Origin: Maribacter sp. MMG018
GTDB lineage: Bacteria > Bacteroidota > Bacteroidia > Flavobacteriales > Flavobacteriaceae
Reading direction: 5' to 3'
NCBI RefSeq assembly: GCF_018100785.1
Contig: NZ_JAGJEC010000001.1
Location: forward strand, 1,550,001 to 1,614,000
DNA: 64,000 nt
Shown here piece after piece: positions 55,738 through 64,000 of the stretch. The position numbers were made by a program, and so were the translations under genes. How positions within the stretch are numbered: position 1 is the stretch's first letter; each line of letters starts with the position of its first letter. The notes under the pieces were generated by a model. That model was not told where the DNA came from. It made no database searches and worked only from the letters and a program-made list of their open reading frames with translations.

Positions 55738-57477
55738 ATGAAAAAACCATTCTTTTATTTACTAGTCCTTTCTTGTTTTGTTTTTAGTTGTGGAACTTCT
55801 GAAAAAAAAGAAACTTCCAGTTACGCATTCGATATTTCTTTTTCGGAAGATGTGAGCACGGTACCAAAAGACGGTCGTCTTTTGTTGATGCTTTCCACCG
55901 ACGATAGTGCCGAACCCCGTTTTCAAATTAACGATGGATTAAATACCCAACTTGTTTTTGGAATTAATGTAGACGGTATGTCCCCCGGGAAACCCGTAAT
56001 GATAGATGAGACCGTTTTTGGTTTTCCGTATGCAAGTTTGGCCGAGATTCCGGTAGGTGAATATAATGTACAGGCATTGCTGCATGTGTACGAAACTTTT
56101 AACTTGGCTACGGGACACACGGTAAAACTGCCTATGGATAATGGAGAGGGGCAACAATGGCGCAGTTCTCCTGGCAATTTATATAGTAAGCCTTTTAAGA
56201 TAAGGGTAGGTAGTAATGGTATAGAAAACGTTTCGGTGGTAATGGATCAGATAATACCGCCCGTACCCGAACCGGAAGATACCGAATGGATCAAGCATGT
56301 TAAGATAAAATCGGAGAAACTATCCGAGTTTTGGGGACGTGATATGTATTTGGGGGCTCATGTGCTGCTCCCAAAAGGATTTGAAGAACATCCGGAAGCT
56401 AAATACCCGCTGATGGTATTTCACGGACATTTTCCCGATGATTTCGGTGGTTTTAGAACAACACCTCCAGACCCCAACTTAAAGCCGGATTATTCTGCCA
56501 GGTTTGATATGGAAGGGTATAATATTGTTCAGCAACAAGAAGCGTATGATTTTTATAAGCGTTGGAACGATCCCGATTTTCCTCGGTTTATAATTATAGA
56601 AATTCAGCATCCAACACCATATTACGATGATTCATATGCCGTAAACTCGGCTAGTCAAGGCCCTTATGGCGATGCTATTACCTATGAGTTGATACCACAT
56701 ATAGAAAAGGAGTTTCGTGGTATGGGAGAAGGTTGGTCCAGGTTTTTGTATGGTGGTTCTACCGGTGGGTGGGAAGCTCTCGCCGTGCAGGTAAAATATC
56801 CGGAGGAATATAATGGCTGTTTTGCCGCATGTCCCGACCCTATAGACTTTAGGGCCTATTGCCTTACCAATATTTATGAGGATGATAATGCCTATTACTA
56901 TGATAGTGAGCACAAACAATTGGAAGTGCCCGCACATCGCGATTATTTAGGGAATATACAGTCGACCATAAGAGAAGGTAATCATTTAGAACTTGTTCTG
57001 GGAGACAAATCAAGGTCCGGTCAACAATGGGATATTTGGGAAGCAACATATTCTCCACAAGGTGATGACGGTTATCCGGTCAGGATCTGGGACAAGATGA
57101 CGGGTGAAATAGACCATGCCGTGGCGGAATATTGGAAAGAAAATTATGACTTACGACATATCTTGGAACGCGATTGGGATAAGTTGGGGGATAACCTAAA
57201 AGGGAAGATACATATCTATTGTGGAGATATGGATAATTACTACCTGAACAATGCGGTCTATTTAATGGAGGATTTTTTAGAAAGTACTACAGAGCCTTAT
57301 TATGATGGAGAGGTATTGTATGGAGACCGTGCCGAGCACTGTTGGAACGGTGATCCCGAGCAGCCAAATGCCATTAGTCGCTTAAGGTATAACAGCATGT
57401 ATGTGCCCAAAATAATGAAACGTATTGCAGAAAGCGCTCCTAAAGGAGCTGACCTTACCAGTTGGAGGTATAAATAA
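55738..57477 (+). CDS. esterase-like alpha/beta hydrolase lipoprotein
   Basis: 579 aa; lipobox Cys18 (SCFVFSC). A strand-rich N-terminal domain (about 28-190) precedes an alpha/beta-hydrolase domain of the putative-esterase (feruloyl esterase/EstD-like) kind: YPLMVFHGHFPDDFGG, the nucleophile elbow GGSTGGWEALAVQVKYPEEY with its Ser, NGCFAACPDPIDFRAY, and a C-terminal His in GDRAEHCWNGDPE. It probably acts outside the inner membrane on an ester or peptide-like substrate. It is the first gene of a tight run with the DUF2306 and aldo-keto reductase genes (5 and 13 bp gaps). Confidence 0.82.
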   Translation: MKKPFFYLLVLSCFVFSCGTSEKKETSSYAFDISFSEDVSTVPKDGRLLLMLSTDDSAEPRFQINDGLNTQLVFGINVDGMSPGKPVMIDETVFGFPYASLAEIPVGEYNVQALLHVYETFNLATGHTVKLPMDNGEGQQWRSSPGNLYSKPFKIRVGSNGIENVSVVMDQIIPPVPEPEDTEWIKHVKIKSEKLSEFWGRDMYLGAHVLLPKGFEEHPEAKYPLMVFHGHFPDDFGGFRTTPPDPNLKPDYSARFDMEGYNIVQQQEAYDFYKRWNDPDFPRFIIIEIQHPTPYYDDSYAVNSASQGPYGDAITYELIPHIEKEFRGMGEGWSRFLYGGSTGGWEALAVQVKYPEEYNGCFAACPDPIDFRAYCLTNIYEDDNAYYYDSEHKQLEVPAHRDYLGNIQSTIREGNHLELVLGDKSRSGQQWDIWEATYSPQGDDGYPVRIWDKMTGEIDHAVAEYWKENYDLRHILERDWDKLGDNLKGKIHIYCGDMDNYYLNNAVYLMEDFLESTTEPYYDGEVLYGDRAEHCWNGDPEQPNAISRLRYNSMYVPKIMKRIAESAPKGADLTSWRYK

Positions 57478-57482
57478 ATAAT

Positions 57483-58103
57483 ATGAACAAAACCAATAAA
57501 GTAGCTTGGCTGGTATTTGGCATTTTGGCGGTAGGCGTAGGCCTTTATCCGTTGGTATATGTATTTGCCGATGGCGAAATAGGAATACAGTTATCTAAGA
57601 GCAAAGAGTTGTTGGCCAATGTATTCTGGAATATTGGGTTTTATGGGCATATATTGTTCGGGGGCTTGGCATTGACGATAGGTTGGGTGCAGTTCAGCAA
57701 ACGTTTTAGAAATGCCAATATGGCTCGTCATCGCATCATAGGTAGAATATATGTTGTATCTGCGCTGGTAAGCGGTATTTGTGGTGGGGGAATAGCGTTC
57801 TTCGCTACAGGGGGGGTAGTGGCGCAATCGGGCTTTTTAGTTATGGCGGTTTGTTGGCTCTATTTTACGACCAATGCGTATAGGGCCATTAAGATAAGTG
57901 ATATAGAAAAGCACAAGGTTTATATGATTTATAGTTACGCCCTTTGCTTTGCGGCGGTTACATTGCGCATATGGTTGCCGTTGTTATCTCTAATATTGGG
58001 GTCTTTTTTACCCGCCTATAGAGTGGCCGCTTGGCTTTCTTGGGTGCCGAATATCATATTTGCCTATTTTTGGGTAAGACGAAAAGGAATCGTAATCGGT
58101 TAA
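57483..58103 (+). CDS. DUF2306 family membrane protein
   Basis: 206 aa with about six hydrophobic segments, so an inner-membrane protein. The family pattern is visible: GFYGHILFGGLALTIGWVQF, then FRNANMARHRIIGRIYVVSA, and EKHKVYMIYSYALCFAAVTL with conserved His residues. Those His residues recall haem-binding four-helix proteins, but the function of DUF2306 is unknown. It lies between the esterase-like and aldo-keto reductase genes. Confidence 0.85.
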   Translation: MNKTNKVAWLVFGILAVGVGLYPLVYVFADGEIGIQLSKSKELLANVFWNIGFYGHILFGGLALTIGWVQFSKRFRNANMARHRIIGRIYVVSALVSGICGGGIAFFATGGVVAQSGFLVMAVCWLYFTTNAYRAIKISDIEKHKVYMIYSYALCFAAVTLRIWLPLLSLILGSFLPAYRVAAWLSWVPNIIFAYFWVRRKGIVIG

Positions 58104-58116
58104 TAAAAATTTATAG

Positions 58117-59088
58117 ATGATTTATAGAAGGTTCGGAAGAACAAATTGGGAAGTAAGTGAAGTTGGATATGGAATGTGGGGAATGGCCGGATGGAAGGCT
58201 TCCGATGACGAGCAATCTGCAAGGTCTTTGGATCTGGCAGTTGAAAATGGTGTTAATTTTTTTGATACGGCATGGGGTTATGGAGAAGGACATAGTGAAG
58301 AGCTTTTAGGTGAACTGGTAAAAAGGCATCCGTCCAAAAAATTATATACGGCCAGTAAGATTCCCCCAAAGAATTTTAAGTGGCCTGCCAAACCGGAGTA
58401 TCGTTTTGAAGATTCGTATCCGGTGGAGCATATTATGGAGTATACCCATAAAACATTAAAAAATTTAGGACTCGAACAGATAGATTTAATGCAGTTTCAT
58501 ACTTGGGACGATGGGTGGAGCCAAAGGGAAGAATGGCAAAGGGCCATCGAAGACCTAAAAACAGCGGGTAAAATCGGGGCCATGGGCATAAGTGTAAATA
58601 GGTGGGAACCCGAAAATGGTATAAAGGCCTTGCAAACAGGTAAATTGGATGCCGTACAGGTAATCTATAATATTTTTGATCAGGCACCGGAAGATAGATT
58701 GTTTCCGCTATGCGAAGAGTTGGACATAGCTATAATCGCCAGGGTGCCATTTGACGAAGGTACCTTAACGGGTAATATTACCAAAGAAACTACTTTTCCC
58801 GAAGGTGATTGGCGAGGAACCTATTTTGTACCGGAAAACTTAAATTCTTCAGTAGATCATGCCGATGCGCTACGCCCACTGGTTCCAGCAGGTATGACCA
58901 TGGCAGAAATGGCGCTACGCTTTATTTTAGAAAATAAAAATGTAGCGACTACCATACCAGGAATGAGAAAACAAAGAAATGTGTTGGCAAATACCGCCAC
59001 CAGTGACGGTAAAGGTCTGCCCATAGGGTTACACCAAGAACTTAAAAAACATAGATGGGACAGAGTGCCCACGTCATGGTCTCAGTAA
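58117..59088 (+). CDS. aldo/keto reductase
   Basis: 323 aa, normal length; NADPH-dependent TIM-barrel oxidoreductase. The catalytic tetrad is visible: Asp and Tyr in VNFFDTAWGYGEGHSEELLG, Lys in LYTASKI, His in LMQFHTWDD. The C-terminal coenzyme region has VATTIPGMRKQRNVLANTA. The substrate is unknown. It ends 1 bp before the stop of the convergent VOC gene. Confidence 0.95.
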   Translation: MIYRRFGRTNWEVSEVGYGMWGMAGWKASDDEQSARSLDLAVENGVNFFDTAWGYGEGHSEELLGELVKRHPSKKLYTASKIPPKNFKWPAKPEYRFEDSYPVEHIMEYTHKTLKNLGLEQIDLMQFHTWDDGWSQREEWQRAIEDLKTAGKIGAMGISVNRWEPENGIKALQTGKLDAVQVIYNIFDQAPEDRLFPLCEELDIAIIARVPFDEGTLTGNITKETTFPEGDWRGTYFVPENLNSSVDHADALRPLVPAGMTMAEMALRFILENKNVATTIPGMRKQRNVLANTATSDGKGLPIGLHQELKKHRWDRVPTSWSQ

Positions 59089-59089
59089 G

Positions 59090-59515
59090 TTATTTGGCAA
59101 AGAGCTGCCCCATGTCCTTAAATGCCTTAAATTCCAGTGCATTGCCGGCCGGGTCTAAAAAAAACATCGTAGCCTGTTCGCCCACTTGTCCTTGAAAACG
59201 AACATAAGGTTCTATAACAAACTCTATACCTTTGTTTTTAAGCTCCTCGGCAAAATTTTGAAAAGTGTCCCAGGGTAGTACCACACCATAATGGGGTACG
59301 GGAACATTGTGGCCATCGACCGGATTGTGGTGCAATGTTTCTGTTTCGGGTTTAGGTTTGTAATGGATGACCAATTGGTGCCCAAAGAGGTTGAAATCTA
59401 CCCAATGATCACTACTTCTGCCTTCTTCACAATTAAGTGTTTCTCCGTAGAACTTTCTACATTCCGCTAAATTATGAACGGGAATTGCGATGTGGAAAGG
59501 TGTGATGTCTTTCAT
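59090..59515 (-). CDS. VOC (glyoxalase/bleomycin-resistance fold) protein
   Basis: 141 aa, one complete vicinal-oxygen-chelate unit of two beta-alpha-beta3 modules: [20 protein letters not shown] and [20 protein letters not shown], with metal-ligand candidates His at the start, His in [10 protein letters not shown], and Glu in [14 protein letters not shown] proteins range from dioxygenases to lyases, so the reaction is open. It is 56 bp downstream of the alpha/beta hydrolase stop region's neighbour start and on the minus strand. Confidence 0.9.
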   Translation of the reverse strand: MKDITPFHIAIPVHNLAECRKFYGETLNCEEGRSSDHWVDFNLFGHQLVIHYKPKPETETLHHNPVDGHNVPVPHYGVVLPWDTFQNFAEELKNKGIEFVIEPYVRFQGQVGEQATMFFLDPAGNALEFKAFKDMGQLFAK

Positions 59516-59571
59516 TTTTCTTATTTTTTCTAGTTGGTTTAAATTACCTCTTTTTATGATGCTTATTAAGG

Positions 59572-60414
59572 TTAAGCATCTTTTAAAAAGGCGATAATCT
59601 TATCGTTGACTTCATCTTGGTGCATAGAGTGCCCTAAGCCCTCTGTGGTTACAAGTTGGCTTCCCTTCCAGTCCGAATGTACCTTTTCAGAAGCATGGTA
59701 GGGGGCGATCTTATCAAACCTATCATGAAAAAGAAGTCCTTTTCTTTTGTCGTTCTCGATAAATCTAGAAGAAGAGAACTCATTAATGGTGAAACCGAAC
59801 CTTTGTACGATGTATTGCTCCAACGCGTTTAATACGCTATCGTTAAATCCGAGTAGCTTTTTAAAATGGTTGATTATTTCATGAAATTCAGAAGGTGAAC
59901 CTATTGTGATAATTTTTTCGACACCAACATTTTTATTGAGGAATTCATTGTATAGAATGGTCATTCCTCCCATAGAATGTCCGATCAGAAACTTGGGCTT
60001 GTACTTTTTAATCATATATTGGGTCACTTCAGCATATAAGGGAACATATAAATAGGTCCCAGAAGAATTGCCATGGGCAGGTGCGTCGAATGCGATAACG
60101 TTATAATTAGCTTCGGTAAGCTTTTCTATAAGTTTATGCCATCGCCATGCGTTACTTTCCCATCCGTGTACCAATAGTACGGTTTCTTTATCACCTTTCC
60201 ATTGATAGGTTTGTATGCTATGCCCTGCTATCTCTGTTTTTTGGAGTTTTACAGGGTCTAAATATTCTTTTTGATGAGGTAATATTTTTCCCTTTCTAAC
60301 CTTGCAGAAAATACGAAATGCCATATCCGCTGCTTTTTTGGGGCTTATTAGAACATAAACGTTCAATATTTTCCCATATAGTTTAGGCATCAGTTTTTGT
60401 AATATTTTTTTCAT
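59572..60414 (-). CDS. alpha/beta hydrolase
   Basis: 280 aa. The fold's motifs are in order: oxyanion-hole [18 protein letters not shown], nucleophile elbow [17 protein letters not shown] with the Ser, the acid in [17 protein letters not shown], and the His in [13 protein letters not shown]. The start ([20 protein letters not shown]) is hydrophobic and may associate with the membrane. Substrate unknown. It lies 89 bp after the lipoprotein gene on the same strand. Confidence 0.93.
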   Translation of the reverse strand: MKKILQKLMPKLYGKILNVYVLISPKKAADMAFRIFCKVRKGKILPHQKEYLDPVKLQKTEIAGHSIQTYQWKGDKETVLLVHGWESNAWRWHKLIEKLTEANYNVIAFDAPAHGNSSGTYLYVPLYAEVTQYMIKKYKPKFLIGHSMGGMTILYNEFLNKNVGVEKIITIGSPSEFHEIINHFKKLLGFNDSVLNALEQYIVQRFGFTINEFSSSRFIENDKRKGLLFHDRFDKIAPYHASEKVHSDWKGSQLVTTEGLGHSMHQDEVNDKIIAFLKDA

Positions 60415-60503
60415 GGATTAGAAAATATCGAAGAATCGTTGAAACACTTTTGTCCTTGCCCATATAGAGTTCAGGTAGGTGCGACCTAGGTTAAAGTAGG
60501 GGG

Positions 60504-61058
60504 TTAATCCCAACCTACCATCATGTATTTAATTTTGGCATTATCGGGTATTTGCACTGCTTCGATATTTGTATTCGATTTATATCGCAAGCTTTCGGGC
60601 AGTTCGGCTTTGTCTATGGTAAAATAAAGGTCGCTATCTTTGAGTAAGATGACAACATTGTTCAAAGAAGTGATGATCTTTTTGATCTCATAGTTTTCTT
60701 GAATATCCTTAAAAGTGCTTTTAAGGTTGATGCCTTTATCGGTATGGAATCTTGCGTCATTTACCAGTACGTTCTGAATTACCGGAATACTGTCTAGATT
60801 TGGGGTTAATGTAAGTAGGTGGGCACCTCCTTTTTCAAAAATTTTAATTTTACTGGCGCTGCTTCCAAAATTTGATTGGATCGTGTCTTTTACTATGGAG
60901 TCTTCTGCATAGATAAGTTCTAAATCTCTGGTAAGGCTTTTTTTGTCCAGTTTACCAACTCTCTCCGATGTTATTAAAAAGGTGGTGTCTTTTTCTTTTG
61001 AACATTGGGTGAGGGTTATACAAAAAAATAGAAAAATGATTGATTTGATTGATTTCAT
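60504..61058 (-). CDS. hypothetical lipoprotein
   Basis: 184 aa with a lipobox (CITLTQC, Cys19). I recognise no family. The mature part mixes helices and strands (SERVGKLDKKSLTRDLELIY, KIKIFEKGGAHLLTLTP) and ends IPDNAKIKYMMVGWD. It begins 5 bp after the HerA-like ATPase stop, so the two are co-transcribed. That is an odd partner for a lipoprotein and may only reflect shared expression. Confidence 0.75.
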   Translation of the reverse strand: MKSIKSIIFLFFCITLTQCSKEKDTTFLITSERVGKLDKKSLTRDLELIYAEDSIVKDTIQSNFGSSASKIKIFEKGGAHLLTLTPNLDSIPVIQNVLVNDARFHTDKGINLKSTFKDIQENYEIKKIITSLNNVVILLKDSDLYFTIDKAELPESLRYKSNTNIEAVQIPDNAKIKYMMVGWD

Positions 61059-61063
61059 AAAAC

Positions 61064-62572
61064 TTAACGTATCACTTTTTTTAATACACCAAGAACTCCT
61101 CTGATAAAGGTAGCGCTGGTCAATACTTTAATTACCGGGTTTTGTCTGGTACTACTTTTTGAAGTACTTGTCTTTTTACTTTTTTTCTTTGTCTTCTCTT
61201 TCTCTGCTAGTTTTTCTGCTCTTTCAATTTTTTCGTTCAATATTTCATAGGCACTTTCACGGTCTATTACCTCGCCATATTTTTTTACGAGTTTCGATTT
61301 CTGAACGACTTCTTTTAACTCACTATCAGTGAGTATATCCATTCGACTCATCGGAGCTCTTAACAAGGTAGCGGCAAGGGGTGTTGGTCTTCCTTTTTCG
61401 TCCAGGGCAGAGATCAAGGCCTCTCCTATACCTAAGGAGGTGAGCACTTGCTTTGTGTCGTAAAACTCAGATATAGGATAATTTTCTGCGGTCATTTTAA
61501 TGGCCTTTCTATCTCTGGCGGTAAAGGCTCTTAGGGCATGTTGCACTTTTAATCCTAATTGGGCAAGTACCTCATTGGGCACATCTGTAGGGTTTTGTGT
61601 AACAAAGTATAGGCCTATACCTTTTGATCGTATCAGTTTTACGATACTTTCAATTTGATCTAATAAGGCTTTAGAGGCTTCTTTAAAAATAAGGTGGGCC
61701 TCATCTATAAATAAAATAAGTTCTGGTCTATCGCTATCGCCCTGTTCTGGAAAGGTATCATATATCTCGGCCAACAGGCTTAACATAAAGGTTGAAAATA
61801 ATTTCGGCCTGTCTTGTATATCTGTAAGTCGAAGAATGTTAATGTACCCTTTGCCGTTCTCATCTATACGCGTAAGGTCGTTGACATCAAAAGATTTCTC
61901 CCCAAAAAACAAATCGGCCCCTTGCTGTTCCAGTTCTATGATCTTTCTAAGAATGGTACCCGTTGAGCTGGTAGAGATACGGCCATAATCTTTTGTGAAT
62001 TCCGCCTTGCCCTCACCTGTAGCGTATTGTAGTACTTTCTTAAAGTCCTTAAGGTCCAATAAGGGTAGTTTGTTGTCATCGCAATACTTGAAGACCACCG
62101 CAACAATGCCTTCTTGGGTTTCGGTTAGGTCAAGTATTCTTGATAATAGGGTGGGACCAAATTCAGAAACGGTAGCACGTAATTTTACGCCATCTTGCTC
62201 TGAAAGGGACAAGATTTCGACCGGAAAACTCTTAGGTTCAAATGGAATACCGATTTTAGCATGTCTTTCATCAATTTTGGCATGCCCTGGACTAGGTTGT
62301 GCAATACCACTTAAATCTCCTTTTAGGTCCATCAATAATACAGGTATACCTTTGTCCGATAAATTTTCGGCCAATACCTGTAAGGTCTTGGTTTTTCCCG
62401 TACCTGTAGCTCCGGCGATCAAACCGTGCCTGTTAAGGGTTTTAAGGGGTATTTTAACTAGGGCATTGGTGACTGCCTCTTCATTGAGCATTGCCGCCCC
62501 CATGGTTATAAAATCACCTTTGGTAGTATAACCCTTTTCTATATGTGCAAAGAAATCTTCTTTGGAGCCCAT
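61064..62572 (-). CDS. HerA-like ATPase, DUF853 (YjgR) family
   Basis: 502 aa from the ATG at 62572; longer in-frame starts exist, but MGSKEDFFAHIEKGYTTKGD is the usual beginning. Residues about 50-430 are a RecA-like motor domain: Walker A GATGTGKT (54-61), LLMDLKGDLSGIAQPSPGHA, Walker B ELILFIDEAHLIFKEA, and GLYFVTQNPTDVPNEVLAQL. The tail is a Glu/Lys coiled-coil with poly-Lys/Ser. Family members are hexameric DNA or protein translocases of uncertain role. No nurA is adjacent. Confidence 0.9.
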   Translation of the reverse strand: MGSKEDFFAHIEKGYTTKGDFITMGAAMLNEEAVTNALVKIPLKTLNRHGLIAGATGTGKTKTLQVLAENLSDKGIPVLLMDLKGDLSGIAQPSPGHAKIDERHAKIGIPFEPKSFPVEILSLSEQDGVKLRATVSEFGPTLLSRILDLTETQEGIVAVVFKYCDDNKLPLLDLKDFKKVLQYATGEGKAEFTKDYGRISTSSTGTILRKIIELEQQGADLFFGEKSFDVNDLTRIDENGKGYINILRLTDIQDRPKLFSTFMLSLLAEIYDTFPEQGDSDRPELILFIDEAHLIFKEASKALLDQIESIVKLIRSKGIGLYFVTQNPTDVPNEVLAQLGLKVQHALRAFTARDRKAIKMTAENYPISEFYDTKQVLTSLGIGEALISALDEKGRPTPLAATLLRAPMSRMDILTDSELKEVVQKSKLVKKYGEVIDRESAYEILNEKIERAEKLAEKEKTKKKSKKTSTSKSSTRQNPVIKVLTSATFIRGVLGVLKKVIR

Positions 62573-62731
62573 CTTTAAAATTTTTGATAAAAATAGCTGA
62601 TTTTTGACCATTAAGAAATAGCCAAGGCCGTAAATAGTCATCTTTTACGTAACATTTTGCTGAACAACAGAACAATACGATAGAATTAAAAGCCATTATA
62701 TAATTGCTAGGGTATTGTAATAGGTAAAATG

Positions 62732-62739
62732 TATCTTTG
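62732..62739 (+). promoter_or_regulatory. queE -7 box, 4 nt before the ATG
   Basis: TATCTTTG is an exact TAnnTTTG. It is followed by CGCC and the ATG at 62744. TTG at 62704-62706 (25 nt upstream) is a possible but long-spaced -33. The box decides the start: an ATG at 62729 would be upstream of transcription. Confidence 0.6.
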
Positions 62740-62743
62740 CGCC

Positions 62744-63376
62744 ATGGAAAAAAAGGAGGTTATGACTTTGGTGGATAAAGGCGAAATGTTGCCTTTAATG
62801 GAAGAGTTTTACACCATACAGGGAGAGGGCTTTCATAAAGGTACGGCAGCTTATTTTATAAGGGTAGGTGGTTGTGATGTCGGATGCCATTGGTGCGATG
62901 TTAAAGAGAGTTGGAATGCCGAAACACACCCTCCGACACCTATTGCCCAAATTGCGGAGAATGCTGCCAAGTACTCCGATACTATCGTTATTACGGGAGG
63001 AGAGCCTTTAACATGGAACATGGGACCTTTGACACGGCTTTTAAAAGAGAAAAACTTGAAGACGCATATTGAAACTTCAGGGGCTTATGAGCTGACGGGA
63101 GATTGGGATTGGATCTGCCTGTCACCAAAGAAAAACAAACTGCCTTTTGGAAAAGTGTATGACGAGGCGGACGAACTTAAGGTAATCGTCTACAACAAAC
63201 ATGACTTAATTTTTGCAGAGGAACAAGCTGCTTTAACAAACGCGAATTGCATTCTTTATTTACAGCCAGAATGGAGCGTGCGTGATAAAGTTACTCCGAT
63301 GATCGTTGATTATGTGATGAAAAACCCGAAATGGAAGGTTTCTTTGCAGACCCATAAATATTTGAACATACCCTAA
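62744..63376 (+). CDS. queE: 7-carboxy-7-deazaguanine synthase (radical SAM)
   Basis: 210 aa from the ATG at 62744. It rearranges carboxy-tetrahydropterin to CDG in queuosine synthesis. Evidence: PLMEEFYTIQGEGFHKGTAA, the radical-SAM cluster CDVGCHWC (Cys44, Cys48, Cys51) and VITGGEPLTWNM; CLSPKKNKLPFGKVYDEADE and SLQTHKYLNIP at the end are QueE-typical. Other queuosine genes are not in the window. Confidence 0.96.
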   Translation: MEKKEVMTLVDKGEMLPLMEEFYTIQGEGFHKGTAAYFIRVGGCDVGCHWCDVKESWNAETHPPTPIAQIAENAAKYSDTIVITGGEPLTWNMGPLTRLLKEKNLKTHIETSGAYELTGDWDWICLSPKKNKLPFGKVYDEADELKVIVYNKHDLIFAEEQAALTNANCILYLQPEWSVRDKVTPMIVDYVMKNPKWKVSLQTHKYLNIP

Positions 63377-63385
63377 ATATCTATC

Positions 63386-64000
63386 TTATCTTGCCCCGTT
63401 GGCCTGTATGTCATGTACGCATGAAACTCCCAGACCGGGGATTTCAACTCCCCTTGAGGTTTTTGACTGTAAAAGGTTCAGTACACTATTGCCAGACAGT
63501 ACACAACCAGGGGTGAAACCTTTGGTGTAGGTGTTTTTTTCCACCATCCCAAATGTTTTAGCGGATAAAGAGAACGTAAGTTCGGCACGCATTAAACATC
63601 CATCTACGTTACAATGGTTGTCTCCGACCATTTCGCCATCACTGTTTTCTGATTGCGACTCATGGTCTTCGACCATATCCGTGCCCAAATTCACTAATCC
63701 GAACAAATGCCCAAATTCATGGTTTAGGGTGGCGGCCTCTACATCTGAAACATCGATTTGGAAACTTTGTCCTGCCAATTTTCTTACGGTTGCCTCATGT
63801 ATAACCATCGAGGTGTTGCGGTAAACCGCACCCAAGGTTACAAGACCTTCGTCCTCATCATCGTCTTCGGCCGGCGAATCTGTAAAATAAATATAGATGG
63901 CCAAGGTGGATCCTGTATTATAGGCAGTTCTGTTTTCTTTTTCTAAGTCAGAAATCTCCTGTAAGCTCAAACTTTCTTCGTTGGGAGATTCCAATTCTTT
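63386..64000 (-). CDS. metzincin-type zinc metalloprotease, C-terminal part
   Basis: The frame is open to the right edge, so the N-terminus lies outside; the TTG at 63994 is internal. About 205 residues remain. The zinc motif HEFGHLFGLVN (bases 63689-63721) fits HExxHxxGxxN/H of metzincins, with Asn as the last residue. Downstream are DNHCNVDGCLMRAEL, whose MRAE Met may be the Met-turn, and Cys pairs in TPGCVLSG and GVSCVHD that could form disulfides. An acidic AEDDDEDEG insert lies upstream. Probably exported; its target is unknown. Confidence 0.78.
   Translation of the reverse strand, partial: KELESPNEESLSLQEISDLEKENRTAYNTGSTLAIYIYFTDSPAEDDDEDEGLVTLGAVYRNTSMVIHEATVRKLAGQSFQIDVSDVEAATLNHEFGHLFGLVNLGTDMVEDHESQSENSDGEMVGDNHCNVDGCLMRAELTFSLSAKTFGMVEKNTYTKGFTPGCVLSGNSVLNLLQSKTSRGVEIPGLGVSCVHDIQANGAR

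Noticed and set aside
61587-61596. Another GTAGGGTTTT
   Set aside because: Inside the HerA-like coding region, again without the second block.

Overview
The window looks like chromosomal DNA of a Flavobacteriia-type Bacteroidota, probably a marine Flavobacteriaceae member. The signs are AT-rich DNA, promoters of the Bacteroidetes form TTTG-N19-23-TAnnTTTG, few Shine-Dalgarno sequences, a SusC/SusD outer-membrane operon, an ECF sigma/FecR/TonB-receptor cassette, many lipoproteins, and a str-S10-spc-alpha ribosomal cluster without tuf. I see no tRNA, rRNA, CRISPR array, insertion sequence or phage gene. Both edges cut a gene.

Layout. 1-5.9 kb: the end of a DUF5723-like protein, a secreted unknown, rarA, a rhomboid protease, rlmB and an arylsulfotransferase-like lipoprotein. 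5.9-13.3 kb (minus strand): a sorbosone-dehydrogenase-like lipoprotein, then a three-gene Sus-type operon (SusC, SusD, small lipoprotein) ending at a perfect 32-bp palindromic terminator. 13.7-30.9 kb (plus strand): the ribosomal cluster rpsL-rpsG-fusA-rpsJ-[structured leader]-rplC through rplQ, including secY, infA, rpoA and the short genes rpmD and rpmJ; it closes with a terminator. 30.9-38.5 kb: carA, eno, a GT5 glycogen synthase, gltA and two tandem guanidino-group enzymes (an amidinotransferase-fold protein and CtlX). 38.5-43.8 kb: an aldehyde dehydrogenase, an SDR protein, a small unknown and argS. 43.8-49.3 kb: a cell-surface signalling cassette (sigma, FecR anti-sigma, STN-type TonB receptor) with a divergent lipoprotein built from repeats. 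49.6-54.2 kb: ffh, folD, an M13 metallopeptidase and a tiny lipoprotein. 54.5-59.1 kb: a PAS histidine kinase, then an esterase/DUF2306/aldo-keto reductase run. 59.1-64 kb: a VOC protein, an alpha/beta hydrolase, a lipoprotein, a HerA-like ATPase, queE and the C-terminal part of a metzincin protease.

The most notable observation is a bipartite element, GGTAGGGTTTT-N9-GATTGTT. It occurs twice with identical spacing: once ahead of fecR on the minus strand (47231-47257) and once ahead of the divergent lipoprotein on the plus strand (47840-47866). The sigma gene itself instead has a housekeeping-type TATCTTTG box. This suggests the ECF sigma factor drives its anti-sigma/receptor pair and the lipoprotein as one regulon. 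Second is a GC-rich leader between rpsJ and rplC with mutually exclusive pairings just ahead of a T-run, which looks like a ribosomal-protein attenuator. Third, a -7 box placed exactly 4 nt before the ATG of queE, rlmB and rarA suggests leaderless messages.
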